A DNA stretch of 36,579 nt from Paenibacillus glycanilyticus NBRC 16618 (GTDB lineage: Bacteria; Bacillota; Bacilli; Paenibacillales; Paenibacillaceae), in NCBI RefSeq assembly GCF_004000805.1, contig NZ_BILY01000054.1:1-36579 (forward strand), in the 5' to 3' direction. Under the pieces are notes generated by a model. It made no database searches. It was not told the DNA's origin and saw only the letters and a program-made list of their open reading frames with translations. Made by a program: the position numbers and the translations under genes. This document shows positions 1 through 6,764 of this stretch, one piece after another (positions within the stretch are counted from its first letter, which is position 1; every line of letters begins with the position of its first letter).

Positions 1-34
1 CTTCATCGCCGTTTCTCTCAGCGGCGACTTTTAT

Positions 35-64
35 AATATATCACAGTCGCCTAGATGATTGCAA
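35..64 (-). promoter_or_regulatory. downstream promoter of a tandem rRNA-type promoter pair
   Basis: On the minus strand TTGCAA (59-64), an 18-bp spacer and TATATT (35-40) form a strong sigma-A promoter about 110 bp downstream of the first. The transcript would start near position 28 and begin with a small hairpin whose arms are CGCCG (7-11) and CGGCG (22-26). No ORF follows before the edge, which fits the leader of a stable RNA operon. Confidence 0.6.
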
Positions 65-144
65 GCACTTTTTTTTCGTCTTTCGACATTTTTTTCAGCT
101 GTCGATTTCGACTTTTTTGACCTGCCTCAAAAGCGGCGAGTATT

Positions 145-174
145 AATGTACCATAGGGCCAAATAGTAAGTCAA
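145..174 (-). promoter_or_regulatory. upstream promoter of a tandem rRNA-type promoter pair
   Basis: On the minus strand a -35 TTGACT (169-174) is followed after 18 bp by a TACATT -10 (145-150). It points out of the left edge and lies downstream of the ygxA terminator, so it does not serve any gene in the window. The assignment to an rRNA operon is inference from the tandem arrangement and from B. subtilis, where ygxA lies next to rrnD. Confidence 0.55.
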
Positions 175-182
175 CCTTTTTC

Positions 183-220
183 AAAAATAAAATACCCGTT
201 CAAAAGCAACGGGTATTTTA
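183..220 (-). terminator. intrinsic terminator of ygxA
   Basis: A perfect 13-bp stem (188-200 with 208-220) and a 7-nt loop are followed on the minus strand by a run of T (183-187). It lies 11 bp past the ygxA stop codon and separates ygxA from the outward promoters. Confidence 0.9.
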
Positions 221-231
221 TGCTGTTTTTA

Positions 232-1101
232 TCAGATGGCCGTTAACAAATACTTTAGTTCCATCACATCCGGATCTCCGTTCGCCGGCATGACCGCTAC
301 CTCACGGACGTAAGCTCGTTTGACCAGATTCTGAACAATCAGAGAAAGATCAATATGCAGCTCCTGAATCGGCGGATAGTTCTGCAGCTCGCATATGGTC
401 CAAGGTTCCTGTCTGCTGCTGATTGCCTCGAACAATAAAGAGCAGCAGGATTTCATTTTGTTCATTACCGTAAACTCGCAAGCAAGCATAACAAGCCGGA
501 CACGCTGTTCCAAAGATTCCGGACTTGCCGTCAATTCCTCGTACAGCTTGTAGACTCCCGGATGTACTCTGCGGATTTGCTTCCAAACCGTGAGCTCCGG
601 ATGATGCCCTTCTTCTATAAGTACGATGTGTGCCCAGTGATGAAGTGCCGCCATGACATGACTGTGCGCATCCAAAATATGATTGTCTTCAAGATCCTGC
701 TTCGCTTGCAGATAGGTGCGCAGGAATCCGGAAAACTCGGCGAAACGCTTCTGTTCCCGCATGATATCTGGAAATAACATCAATCGCTCACGAATATTCG
801 TCAAGTAATTGTCGCGCTCCACCAATATCTCCCCCCGAACCATCCATTGGATCACGCTGCCGCTTCCGCCAGCTATCCATTGCTCCAAACGACCGGTGTC
901 AACCGTCCGAACCATAATCCTTCTGCCAAGCTGGCAAACATGCTCGGTTGTTTCATTAGCCCCACTCTCTCGCACAACAAGAACTAAAACGTCCAATCCT
1001 TCAATCACGGGATTATAAGGATACGGATTCTCGATTGCCACCAGACCCACTACATCCAGCTGCGAACGATACGTTTCAATAAAATACTGTTTCGTATTCA
1101 C
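232..1101 (-). CDS. ygxA: YgxA-like nucleotidyltransferase-like protein
   Basis: The 289-aa protein resembles the Bacillales YgxA family, which has a nucleotidyltransferase-like N-terminal half followed by a helical C-terminal half. The biochemical function of the family is not established. No signal peptide or membrane segment is visible, so it should be cytoplasmic. The start is GTG at 1101, set by a CGGAGG ribosome binding site just upstream. The gene diverges from ygzB across a 151-bp gap. The neighbourhood ygxA-ygzB-perR next to an apparent rRNA promoter matches the B. subtilis arrangement and is the strongest support for the name. The usual GS-x10-DxD polymerase-beta signature is not obvious, so catalytic activity is doubtful. 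The family call is fairly secure; the function is unknown. Confidence 0.75.
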   Translation of the reverse strand: MNTKQYFIETYRSQLDVVGLVAIENPYPYNPVIEGLDVLVLVVRESGANETTEHVCQLGRRIMVRTVDTGRLEQWIAGGSGSVIQWMVRGEILVERDNYLTNIRERLMLFPDIMREQKRFAEFSGFLRTYLQAKQDLEDNHILDAHSHVMAALHHWAHIVLIEEGHHPELTVWKQIRRVHPGVYKLYEELTASPESLEQRVRLVMLACEFTVMNKMKSCCSLLFEAISSRQEPWTICELQNYPPIQELHIDLSLIVQNLVKRAYVREVAVMPANGDPDVMELKYLLTAI

Positions 1102-1113
1102 TTCGGCCTCCGT

Positions 1114-1151
1114 ATAGCTAATCCATTTAGATTAAGCTATAATAATTATCT
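1114..1151. promoter_or_regulatory. imperfect palindrome and candidate PerR box between ygxA and ygzB
   Basis: Positions 1137-1151 read CTATAATAATTATCT and match the PerR box TTATAATnATTATAA at 11 of 14 defined positions. It is overlapped on its left by an inverted repeat, ATAGCTAATC (1114-1123) with GATTAAGCTAT (1130-1140), which has one extra base in the right arm. The site lies in the shared upstream region of divergent ygxA and ygzB, about 2.4 kb from perR. The motif match is seen; regulation is inferred. Confidence 0.45.
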
Positions 1152-1252
1152 GTATAGTACTATCTTTTTCGACAAAGTGTGGCGGTTTCCTGCTTGCAAA
1201 AGAAAAACCGTTAACCTTACATACGTCAATCGTCATAGAGAGGAATGGAATA

Positions 1253-1606
1253 GTGAATAAGATTTTTTTCAAATCGGCAAAAATCAATGAATTCCGTTTG
1301 TGGGGCCTCGTCTTTACGCTAGTTGGCATGGGAGTAATGATCATCGGGACAGGCGGAATCGTCTGGTGGGGGCACGCCGGCAAAATTTTCGCGGCGATCT
1401 TTATGGTCCTCGGAATGATCTCCCTCTTAATCAGTTGCATCGTTTATTTCTGGGCAGGCATGATGTCGACAAGCGCCACCATGCTTGAATGTCCCGAATG
1501 CCACCGGCCGACAAAAATGCTTGGCAAAACCGACCGCTGCATGTATTGCAAAACGATGCTTACGCTTGATCCCGCTCAGGCAACGCATGAACCGTCGGTT
1601 GAATAA
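1253..1606 (+). CDS. ygzB: YgzB-like (UPF0295) small membrane protein with zinc-ribbon-like tail
   Basis: The 117-aa protein has two predicted transmembrane helices (about residues 18-38 and 46-66). A short C-terminal domain follows with two Cys pairs, CPEC near 80 and CMYC near 97, which could form a zinc ribbon. This is the layout of the YgzB/UPF0295 family, whose function is unknown and which sits beside perR in Bacillales. The start is GTG at 1253 with an AGAGAGGA ribosome binding site ending 8 bases upstream. An ATG at 1245 is out of frame. It is a single-gene unit ending in a bidirectional terminator. A PerR-like box lies upstream. Confidence 0.85.
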   Translation: MNKIFFKSAKINEFRLWGLVFTLVGMGVMIIGTGGIVWWGHAGKIFAAIFMVLGMISLLISCIVYFWAGMMSTSATMLECPECHRPTKMLGKTDRCMYCKTMLTLDPAQATHEPSVE

Positions 1607-1610
1607 AACA

Positions 1611-1649
1611 GAAGCAGCCCAGGCGCTCATCGCTTGGGCTGCTTCTTTT
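1611..1649. terminator. bidirectional intrinsic terminator between ygzB and the GH18 gene
   Basis: Arms GAAGCAGCCCA (1611-1621) and TGGGCTGCTTC (1635-1645) form a GC-rich stem followed by TTTT on the plus strand. A-rich sequence on the other side gives Ts for the minus-strand gene that ends at 1669. Confidence 0.85.
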
Positions 1650-1668
1650 ATTACATCATAAGGAAGTA

Positions 1669-3387
1669 TTATGGCCTTTTGTTAATGGCTTCGTCAATGA
1701 CGGGCCAGATCGAGGAAGTCTGGAAGGAACGGTTCCATGTGGCCACGCCGGCGAGACCAAGCTCACGCATTAGCTTCACACGGGATTGGATCGACAAAGC
1801 GTCCTCAATCCATATCCGGTTTAAAGCGCCATTCTCTTTATACTCCACGTAATTCTGTCCTGCAGCCTCGTCGAGCTTGGGAGTAAGCTTCTTGCTTGCG
1901 ATAATATCTTTAACCTTGTCCATCCCTACCGCTTTGGAAGTCACTTTCCCGTTTTGTTCCGTCCATATCCGGGTATAAAGCGGCATACTTAGAATGATTT
2001 TGTTCGCGGATACGCCGTCTTCTTCAATTATCCGTTTGACCGCGCTTGCCGTCCAGCCAAGCGATGCAACGGAACCCGCTTCCGGGCTGGAAGCCCAATG
2101 CTCGTCATAGGCCATTACCATCATATAATCGACGGTATGCCCAAGCGCCGAACGGTCAAGGAACAGGGACCATAACTCGCTGTTGGATTTCGGCGTGACG
2201 TCAATCGATACGACGAGTCCCTGTTCATGGAGAAGAGGGGTTAGCTCTCTTACGAATTGAACCAGATTGGCTTTATCGGATGTGCGTACGTTCTCGAAAT
2301 CGATATTAATGCCTTGAAGATGATAGGTCTGTGCAAAAGCGAGCAGTTGACGGATCATTTTGAAGCGTGTATCGGCTTTCGCCAAAGCTTCCGTTGTTTG
2401 ATCGGGCTCAAAGCCATTGCTGAATAAAGCCCAAACCTGCATGCCTTGATCATGCGCCCAACGTACGTAAGCCGGATCCGCCTTGCCTTTAATCGTTCCC
2501 TGTCCATCCTGCAGCTCAAACCAGGTTGGACTTACTACATTAACCCCTTTTAGCGTACCGATGGAATCCGGAGTCGGATTTTTATCGTATACGGCTTCCC
2601 AAGTGAGATTAATTTTGCTGCCGAGTACTTTCCATGGTATGAAAGCCTCTTCCTTGGCTGCTTGAGGAACTTTTTCTATGCTGGCCAGCTCTACATTGGA
2701 CTTCTGCATATATCCCAGCTGTCCTTGCGGACCTTGCACGAATAACCATCCGTGTTCCTCACCCCAGATGCGGACCGTCTCGCCTTGCGGTACCTTTTCC
2801 GCGATAGGGGAATGGATGCTTGTCTTGGTCCGTATCGCGCTGCCTTTTGATTTCAAAGCCTTTCCTTGCTGAATAGATTCCCCTGCCTGGAGTAAAATAA
2901 CGATGCCGGAGTCGGCCTTGTATTCGGTCTTGAGGCCGTAAAGTTCTTCAAGCGGCGTAATCGGTATATAAACGGCATCATCCTTGGTCTGTGCCGCGAT
3001 ATGCAATTCGTATGGCTTTTGATTGAGCTCTGCCGTCAAAGCATCCGTCTTCAGCCTCAATACTTTATTGGTCGTTGTCAAAATGATGGAGCCGGTCTCC
3101 GCTTCATAATATACGGGCTCGTCCGGTCCAAGCGCCTTTTGCAAAGCGGATATCGGAAGCATGACTTCATCGTTTTGTATAAAAGCACCTTGATCCATGA
3201 TTTCGCCTTGATAGGTTATCGGATGTTCCATCCCGTAGTCAGGAACCGCAATATGCTGATTCGGTATAAACTTCATGTAAATAAACCAAACGCCCATCGC
3301 TGCTGCGATAAATAAAAGGAACAGCATCGTATACCATGCTCCTCCGCCCTTACGGCGGCGCGGCGCTCTGGTGTACATCGTCTCCAA
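1669..3387 (-). CDS. membrane-anchored stalk/SH3/GH18 glycosidase, YaaH/SleL-like
   Basis: The 572-aa protein has a basic cytoplasmic N-terminus and one membrane helix (about 19-38). It continues with a copper-amine-oxidase-N-like stalk region (about 50-170), a bacterial SH3-like domain (about 176-232) and a glycoside hydrolase 18 domain (about 258-570). The GH18 signature appears as GINIDFENV: Asp363 and the catalytic acid Glu365 are present, while the first two Asp of DxxDxDxE are replaced by Gln358 and Asn361. As I recall, this is the form seen in the spore/cell-wall lysins YaaH and SleL, which act as peptidoglycan N-acetylglucosaminidases. The likely role is cleavage or binding of peptidoglycan outside the membrane. 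The start is TTG at 3387 behind AGGAG. The gene is transcribed alone. Its upstream region carries two copies of a 24-bp repeat. Confidence 0.85.
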   Translation of the reverse strand: METMYTRAPRRRKGGGAWYTMLFLLFIAAAMGVWFIYMKFIPNQHIAVPDYGMEHPITYQGEIMDQGAFIQNDEVMLPISALQKALGPDEPVYYEAETGSIILTTTNKVLRLKTDALTAELNQKPYELHIAAQTKDDAVYIPITPLEELYGLKTEYKADSGIVILLQAGESIQQGKALKSKGSAIRTKTSIHSPIAEKVPQGETVRIWGEEHGWLFVQGPQGQLGYMQKSNVELASIEKVPQAAKEEAFIPWKVLGSKINLTWEAVYDKNPTPDSIGTLKGVNVVSPTWFELQDGQGTIKGKADPAYVRWAHDQGMQVWALFSNGFEPDQTTEALAKADTRFKMIRQLLAFAQTYHLQGINIDFENVRTSDKANLVQFVRELTPLLHEQGLVVSIDVTPKSNSELWSLFLDRSALGHTVDYMMVMAYDEHWASSPEAGSVASLGWTASAVKRIIEEDGVSANKIILSMPLYTRIWTEQNGKVTSKAVGMDKVKDIIASKKLTPKLDEAAGQNYVEYKENGALNRIWIEDALSIQSRVKLMRELGLAGVATWNRSFQTSSIWPVIDEAINKRP

Positions 3388-3403
3388 TTGCTCACTCTCC
3401 TAA

Positions 3404-3498
3404 AAAGAATTGTCACCCAAACAGCCTAATATTAAGGCTGATCGTGATGATTCTTGCATCGAAAGCTTAAACTTAAAGAATTGTCACCCTAACGGCCT
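3404..3498. repeat. two direct copies of a 24-bp element upstream of the GH18 gene
   Basis: AAAGAATTGTCACCC begins at 3404 and again at 3475. The similarity continues as AAACAGCCT and TAACGGCCT, giving 22 of 24 identical positions. Copy 1 lies next to the GH18 ribosome binding site. A CAGCCT/AGGCTG hairpin lies within 3421-3441. A third, degenerate copy is at 13902. The remainder of the 207-bp gap 3388-3595 holds the perR terminator and no gene that I can see. Confidence 0.6.
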
Positions 3499-3518
3499 TA
3501 TTACTGCTGCTTCTCTGT

Positions 3519-3563
3519 AAAAAAAGACGTGCAAATCCGCGAATTACCGCATCTATGCACGCC
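3519..3563 (-). terminator. intrinsic terminator of perR
   Basis: Arms 3526-3541 and 3546-3563 form a long stem with a few G-U or mismatched pairs. It is followed on the minus strand by seven Ts (3519-3525), about 35 bp past the perR stop codon. Confidence 0.85.
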
Positions 3564-3595
3564 TTATTTCATCTTAACTATAAACAACCTACCAT

Positions 3596-4039
3596 TTACG
3601 CTCTTGCCGTCTCGCTGCAGCTGGAGCATACTCCGTAAATCTCCATACGGTGTCCCTCAACCATAAAACCGGTCTTATTGGAAGCAGCCCGCTCGACTTC
3701 AAGCAGCGGCGGGTATTCAAAATCTACGATCTGGCCGCAGCTTTTGCAAATCGCATGGTAATGGTCGGACAAATCCGCGTCAAAACGGCTGGAATCGTCA
3801 CCGTAGGTTAATTCGCGAACTAGACCCGCTTCGACAAATAACCTCAAGTTATTATATATCGTAGCCACGCTCATACTCGGAAAATTCGGAGACAGCGACT
3901 TATAGATTTCATCGGCTGTCGGATGTGACATCGAGCCCATCAAATAACTCAATATGGCGTGACGTTGCGGGGTCATACGGACGCCATTCATCTTCAATTG
4001 CTCAATTGCTTCGGTAACGCTGGCTCCCATTCCCCTCAC
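3596..4039 (-). CDS. perR: PerR, peroxide-sensing Fur-family repressor
   Basis: The 147-aa protein matches Bacillus PerR along its length: an N-terminal winged helix (about 10-85) and a C-terminal dimer domain. All metal ligands are present. The regulatory Fe/Mn site is His39, Asp87, His93, His95 and Asp106. The structural zinc site is Cys98/Cys101 and Cys138/Cys141. These equal the B. subtilis ligands shifted by two residues. PerR senses hydrogen peroxide by iron-catalysed oxidation of its His ligands and releases detoxification and metal genes. The start may be GTG at 4039 or, more like its relatives, ATG at 4030. The ribosome binding site (AAAGG upstream, GAGGGG close by) does not settle this. 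It is monocistronic, with its own promoter and terminator. Asp106, which favours PerR over Fur or Zur, supports the assignment. Confidence 0.95.
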   Translation of the reverse strand: MRGMGASVTEAIEQLKMNGVRMTPQRHAILSYLMGSMSHPTADEIYKSLSPNFPSMSVATIYNNLRLFVEAGLVRELTYGDDSSRFDADLSDHYHAICKSCGQIVDFEYPPLLEVERAASNKTGFMVEGHRMEIYGVCSSCSETARA

Positions 4040-4058
4040 GCCTTTCTTTTACTAGATA

Positions 4059-4093
4059 GAACTATTGTACGTTCATTCAAAATGGTTTGTCAA
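4059..4093 (-). promoter_or_regulatory. perR promoter
   Basis: On the minus strand TTGACA (4088-4093), an 18-bp spacer and TACAAT (4064-4069) form a sigma-A promoter. A dyad GAAC-N8-GTTC (4059-4074) encloses the -10 and could be an operator, but it does not match the PerR box. Confidence 0.75.
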
Positions 4094-4105
4094 TGAAAGC
4101 GCTCA

Positions 4106-5956
4106 TCAACCCGCCTCATTCATCTGTATGTAAATACTGTTAGTCGCATTCACTTGAATTCGGTAAGTACCCGCGCCTATGGTTCCTCGAACGGTTTTCT
4201 TGTTAACCGTAAGCGGCAGATCGGTCGTAATGCTTCCAAACGTTACCGAACCAAATACGGAATAATCCCCTACCGCCGGAACAAGAAGCTTAATCTCCCC
4301 AACCGTGCTGTCCAAATCCCAATCCCCGCCCACTGTATGGCTAGTCAGCTCGATATTGCCGTTTAACGTAGATGCTTTCACCTCTCCGGATACTTCCTTC
4401 ATGGCAATCTTGCCGTTTTTCGTGTCCGCTCCCACGCTCCCGGCAATACCGCTCAGCGTCATGGCTCCATTCCAGGTTTCGGCAGTCAGATTGCCGGTTA
4501 GCGCATCAACGGTAATCGCACCGTTCTTCGTGGATAAATCGGCATCGCCCGTTACGGTCTGGAGTTTAATCCCTCCATTCAGGCCGTGAATCACCAGCGG
4601 CCCTTCAATCTGCTGGGCTTCAATATCGCCATTGTCGCTCTTCAGCTGGACTCCGCCGGGTGCATTCAATCCGCTTGCGGATACGGGACCGTTATTGACA
4701 TCAACCGTTACCGCCATTTGGGGAACGGAATTCTTTTTCGCTTCGTCTAACGGAGTCTCTGTTGCATTCGAATTCGAATTCGAGTTCGACTCGTGGTTCG
4801 GATCCATAGACGGAATGTCCGTGTTTACCCCAGGATCCTGGGCGGTAACGGTTGTCTGCGGAACCGTAACGACGATATTAATGCGCGGTTTGCGGCTTCC
4901 GTTCGTACCGTATGGCTCGCCTTTCGCCGTTATCGTCATCGAATCGGCATCCGACACTCTTTCCACAGCCGAATTGTCTGCAATCTGTTGTGCTTCCTGC
5001 TCATCGGTGACGTCCACCCATACTTCGGTATCTATTACGAGGTGATCCGTGCCGCCGCCTCGGACCGTAACCTTCCCGTTCGGATTGGAGATTTTGAGCT
5101 TGGATATGGCGGTAGCGTCAAAAGGTACCGTATCCGTCTCTTTCACGAATTTAAAGCCCTTCTCTTCGCCGTAATCCGGCGTGCCGTTCAAATCAACATA
5201 CTGGTCCAGCCAGCGGAAGGGAAGCTCCGCGTATTGGGTCACCGTAAAAGCAACAACGGATATAACAATAGCGATAATAGCTCCGGAAAAATCAAATCGC
5301 AGCTTTCTCGCCGCTTTCCGGTAAACGATGCTATAAATGATAATCTCGGCCCCGAGCAAAATAAATACGGCAGGCCACCACTTGCCCAATAAGGCTACGT
5401 CATTGCGGCCTTTCACCTGATCCCATAAGAGCAGGCCGCCAATTGCAATAATAAACATGGCGGCTGTGAACCGCCCCAATCGAAACATGGACTGATCTCC
5501 CTTCACTCGCGAAAACCATACAACAAGCGCCACCGCCATTAAAAACGGTCCTACCGCCATTTCCGCCAAGTCGTCCATCCACGGAATAAGCGCCGCGGGA
5601 GGGTCTGTCAAAATAAACAGCAGTACACCGGCAGCCATAATGAGCAGGCCGATTACCGGTGACAATTGATCCGTTGAACCATCCTTGGCATCAGCCCTGG
5701 TCTGCAGGGCATCAAACACGCTGATGAAATAATACACCGGCAGCGTAATTCCCAAATAGACGATAAAGAGCAGATGCCTTGCCGCATTTGCATCTGCCAA
5801 CCTGATAATAGCCGCTATATCAAGAACTAGACCGGCGGTCAGGAGCAGTCCTCTCTGATAACGCCCCGTATACAAATGCCCGGCTCCGGGGAGCACGAAT
5901 GCGAGTAATAACGTAAGAAGTCTGCTCTTTGGCCGATCTAATCCGAGCTCACGCAA
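4106..5956 (-). CDS. polytopic membrane protein with C-terminal DUF4097 beta-repeat domain
   Basis: The 616-aa protein has about seven hydrophobic segments in residues 13-265, starting with a PGAGHLYTGRYQRG loop typical of small TM2-like regions. A large extracytoplasmic part follows. Its segment 285-400 and final 180 residues show the repeated G-x-[IV]-x-[LA] strands of DUF4097 (putative adhesin-like beta-helix). A Ser-Asn repeat linker, coded by a hexanucleotide repeat (about 4764-4788), separates the parts. DUF4097 proteins often accompany LiaF/PspC-type envelope stress systems. The role here is not known. The start is TTG at 5956 behind GGAGGG with 7-nt spacing. It overlaps the end of the MgtC gene by 19 bp, so the two are translationally coupled. 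An envelope-sensing or structural role is inference. Confidence 0.75.
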   Translation of the reverse strand: MRELGLDRPKSRLLTLLLAFVLPGAGHLYTGRYQRGLLLTAGLVLDIAAIIRLADANAARHLLFIVYLGITLPVYYFISVFDALQTRADAKDGSTDQLSPVIGLLIMAAGVLLFILTDPPAALIPWMDDLAEMAVGPFLMAVALVVWFSRVKGDQSMFRLGRFTAAMFIIAIGGLLLWDQVKGRNDVALLGKWWPAVFILLGAEIIIYSIVYRKAARKLRFDFSGAIIAIVISVVAFTVTQYAELPFRWLDQYVDLNGTPDYGEEKGFKFVKETDTVPFDATAISKLKISNPNGKVTVRGGGTDHLVIDTEVWVDVTDEQEAQQIADNSAVERVSDADSMTITAKGEPYGTNGSRKPRINIVVTVPQTTVTAQDPGVNTDIPSMDPNHESNSNSNSNATETPLDEAKKNSVPQMAVTVDVNNGPVSASGLNAPGGVQLKSDNGDIEAQQIEGPLVIHGLNGGIKLQTVTGDADLSTKNGAITVDALTGNLTAETWNGAMTLSGIAGSVGADTKNGKIAMKEVSGEVKASTLNGNIELTSHTVGGDWDLDSTVGEIKLLVPAVGDYSVFGSVTFGSITTDLPLTVNKKTVRGTIGAGTYRIQVNATNSIYIQMNEAG

Positions 5957-6657
5957 TGCACGCCCTCCATCTGCTTGATTTGTTCCAGTAAAGCCAATAA
6001 CGATTCATTCTTCGGCAATTGCACGGTCAAATGGAGCATAAACTGCTGCACGCCCTGCTCATGCTTCGCGCTTTCCTCCAGCATGACCTTGCGGATCGTA
6101 ATCTGCTTCTCGGTCAACAGAGCGTTAAGCGTAAGGACAATGGTGGATTGCTCATCCGCCTGAAGGACTAATTTATGCTCCCGCTTCGTGCTGATGTATC
6201 TTTTCTCCAGTTTGTTGAAAGCCCAAAGAATAAGCAGAACCAGAACCGTTGTGGTTACCGCGGCAAAATAAAATCCTGCGCCTACCGCAAGCCCTATCGC
6301 CGAGACCACCCACAAGGAAGCCGCCGTCGTCAGCCCCGTAATCGACTTGCCCGTAAACAAAATCGTGCCTGCCCCGAGGAACCCGACGCCGGTTATGACG
6401 GCCGCCGCCAAACGGGCCGGATCGACCCGGACATTCGTCTCGTTAACAAAAGAAGAAAAACCATATATCGATAAGAGCATTAGCAAACAAGAACCGATAC
6501 ATACCAAAATATTCGTGCGCAGCCCTGCCGCATGATTCGACTGTTCGCGCTCGAGGCCGATCAGTCCGCCGAGGAGCATGGCGAGAAGCAGCCTTAACCC
6601 GAGATGAAACTCATTAATGTACCATGGATTCGCGAGATCATGACCCAAGTGCAGCAC
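5938..6657 (-). CDS. MgtC/SapB family membrane protein
   Basis: The 239-aa protein contains the MgtC signature: LGGLIGLEREQ near residue 30, GLRTNILVCIGSCLLML, and AAAVITGVGFLGAGTIL near 87, with about five membrane helices. A C-terminal ACT-like cytoplasmic domain (about 155-239) is typical of longer members. MgtC proteins are tied to Mg2+ limitation and to modulation of the F-type ATPase in pathogens; in soil Firmicutes the role is unclear. The start is uncertain: GTG at 6657 lies only 2 bases after AAAGG, and TTG at 6648 gives better spacing. An extended -10 (TGGTACAAT, 6675-6683) lies just upstream. It is the first gene of a two-gene operon with the DUF4097 protein. Confidence 0.85.
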   Translation of the reverse strand: MLHLGHDLANPWYINEFHLGLRLLLAMLLGGLIGLEREQSNHAAGLRTNILVCIGSCLLMLLSIYGFSSFVNETNVRVDPARLAAAVITGVGFLGAGTILFTGKSITGLTTAASLWVVSAIGLAVGAGFYFAAVTTTVLVLLILWAFNKLEKRYISTKREHKLVLQADEQSTIVLTLNALLTEKQITIRKVMLEESAKHEQGVQQFMLHLTVQLPKNESLLALLEQIKQMEGVHCVSSD

Positions 6658-6715
6658 AACCTTTCATCATGATAATTGTACCATATTAGTATGCATAAGG
6701 ACCTGCATTCCATGA

Positions 6716-6750
6716 AAAGACGCCGCCCATCGCTTAGGATGAGCGGCGTC
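6716..6750 (-). terminator. intrinsic terminator of the gatCAB operon
   Basis: Arms GACGCCGC (6719-6726) and GCGGCGTC (6743-6750) are followed on the minus strand by TTTTC. The hairpin lies 15 bp past the gatB stop. The A-run 6751-6757 means it may also act on the plus strand only weakly, where no gene enters. Confidence 0.8.
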
Positions 6751-6764
6751 AAAAAAATCGGCAA

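Noticed and set aside
1203..1234. ECF-type promoter (AAAAAC ... CGTC) before ygzB
   Set aside because: The spacer would be 15 bp rather than 16-17 and the -35 lacks the TG; too weak to call.
3404..3498. CRISPR-like repeats
   Set aside because: Only two copies with one spacer of unequal sequence, no cas genes, and a promoter-like position.
4059..4074. GAAC-N8-GTTC dyad as a LexA box in the perR promoter
   Set aside because: The Bacillales LexA box has GAAC-N4-GTTC; a spacing of eight does not fit.
4094..4107. cre-like sequence TGAAAGCGCTCATC near the perR promoter
   Set aside because: The right half deviates from the CcpA consensus, and it lies partly in the end of the previous gene. The match could be chance.
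4764..4788. GAATTC-type hexanucleotide repeat as a phase-variation tract
   Set aside because: The unit is six bases, so changes in copy number stay in frame and only alter a Ser-Asn linker.
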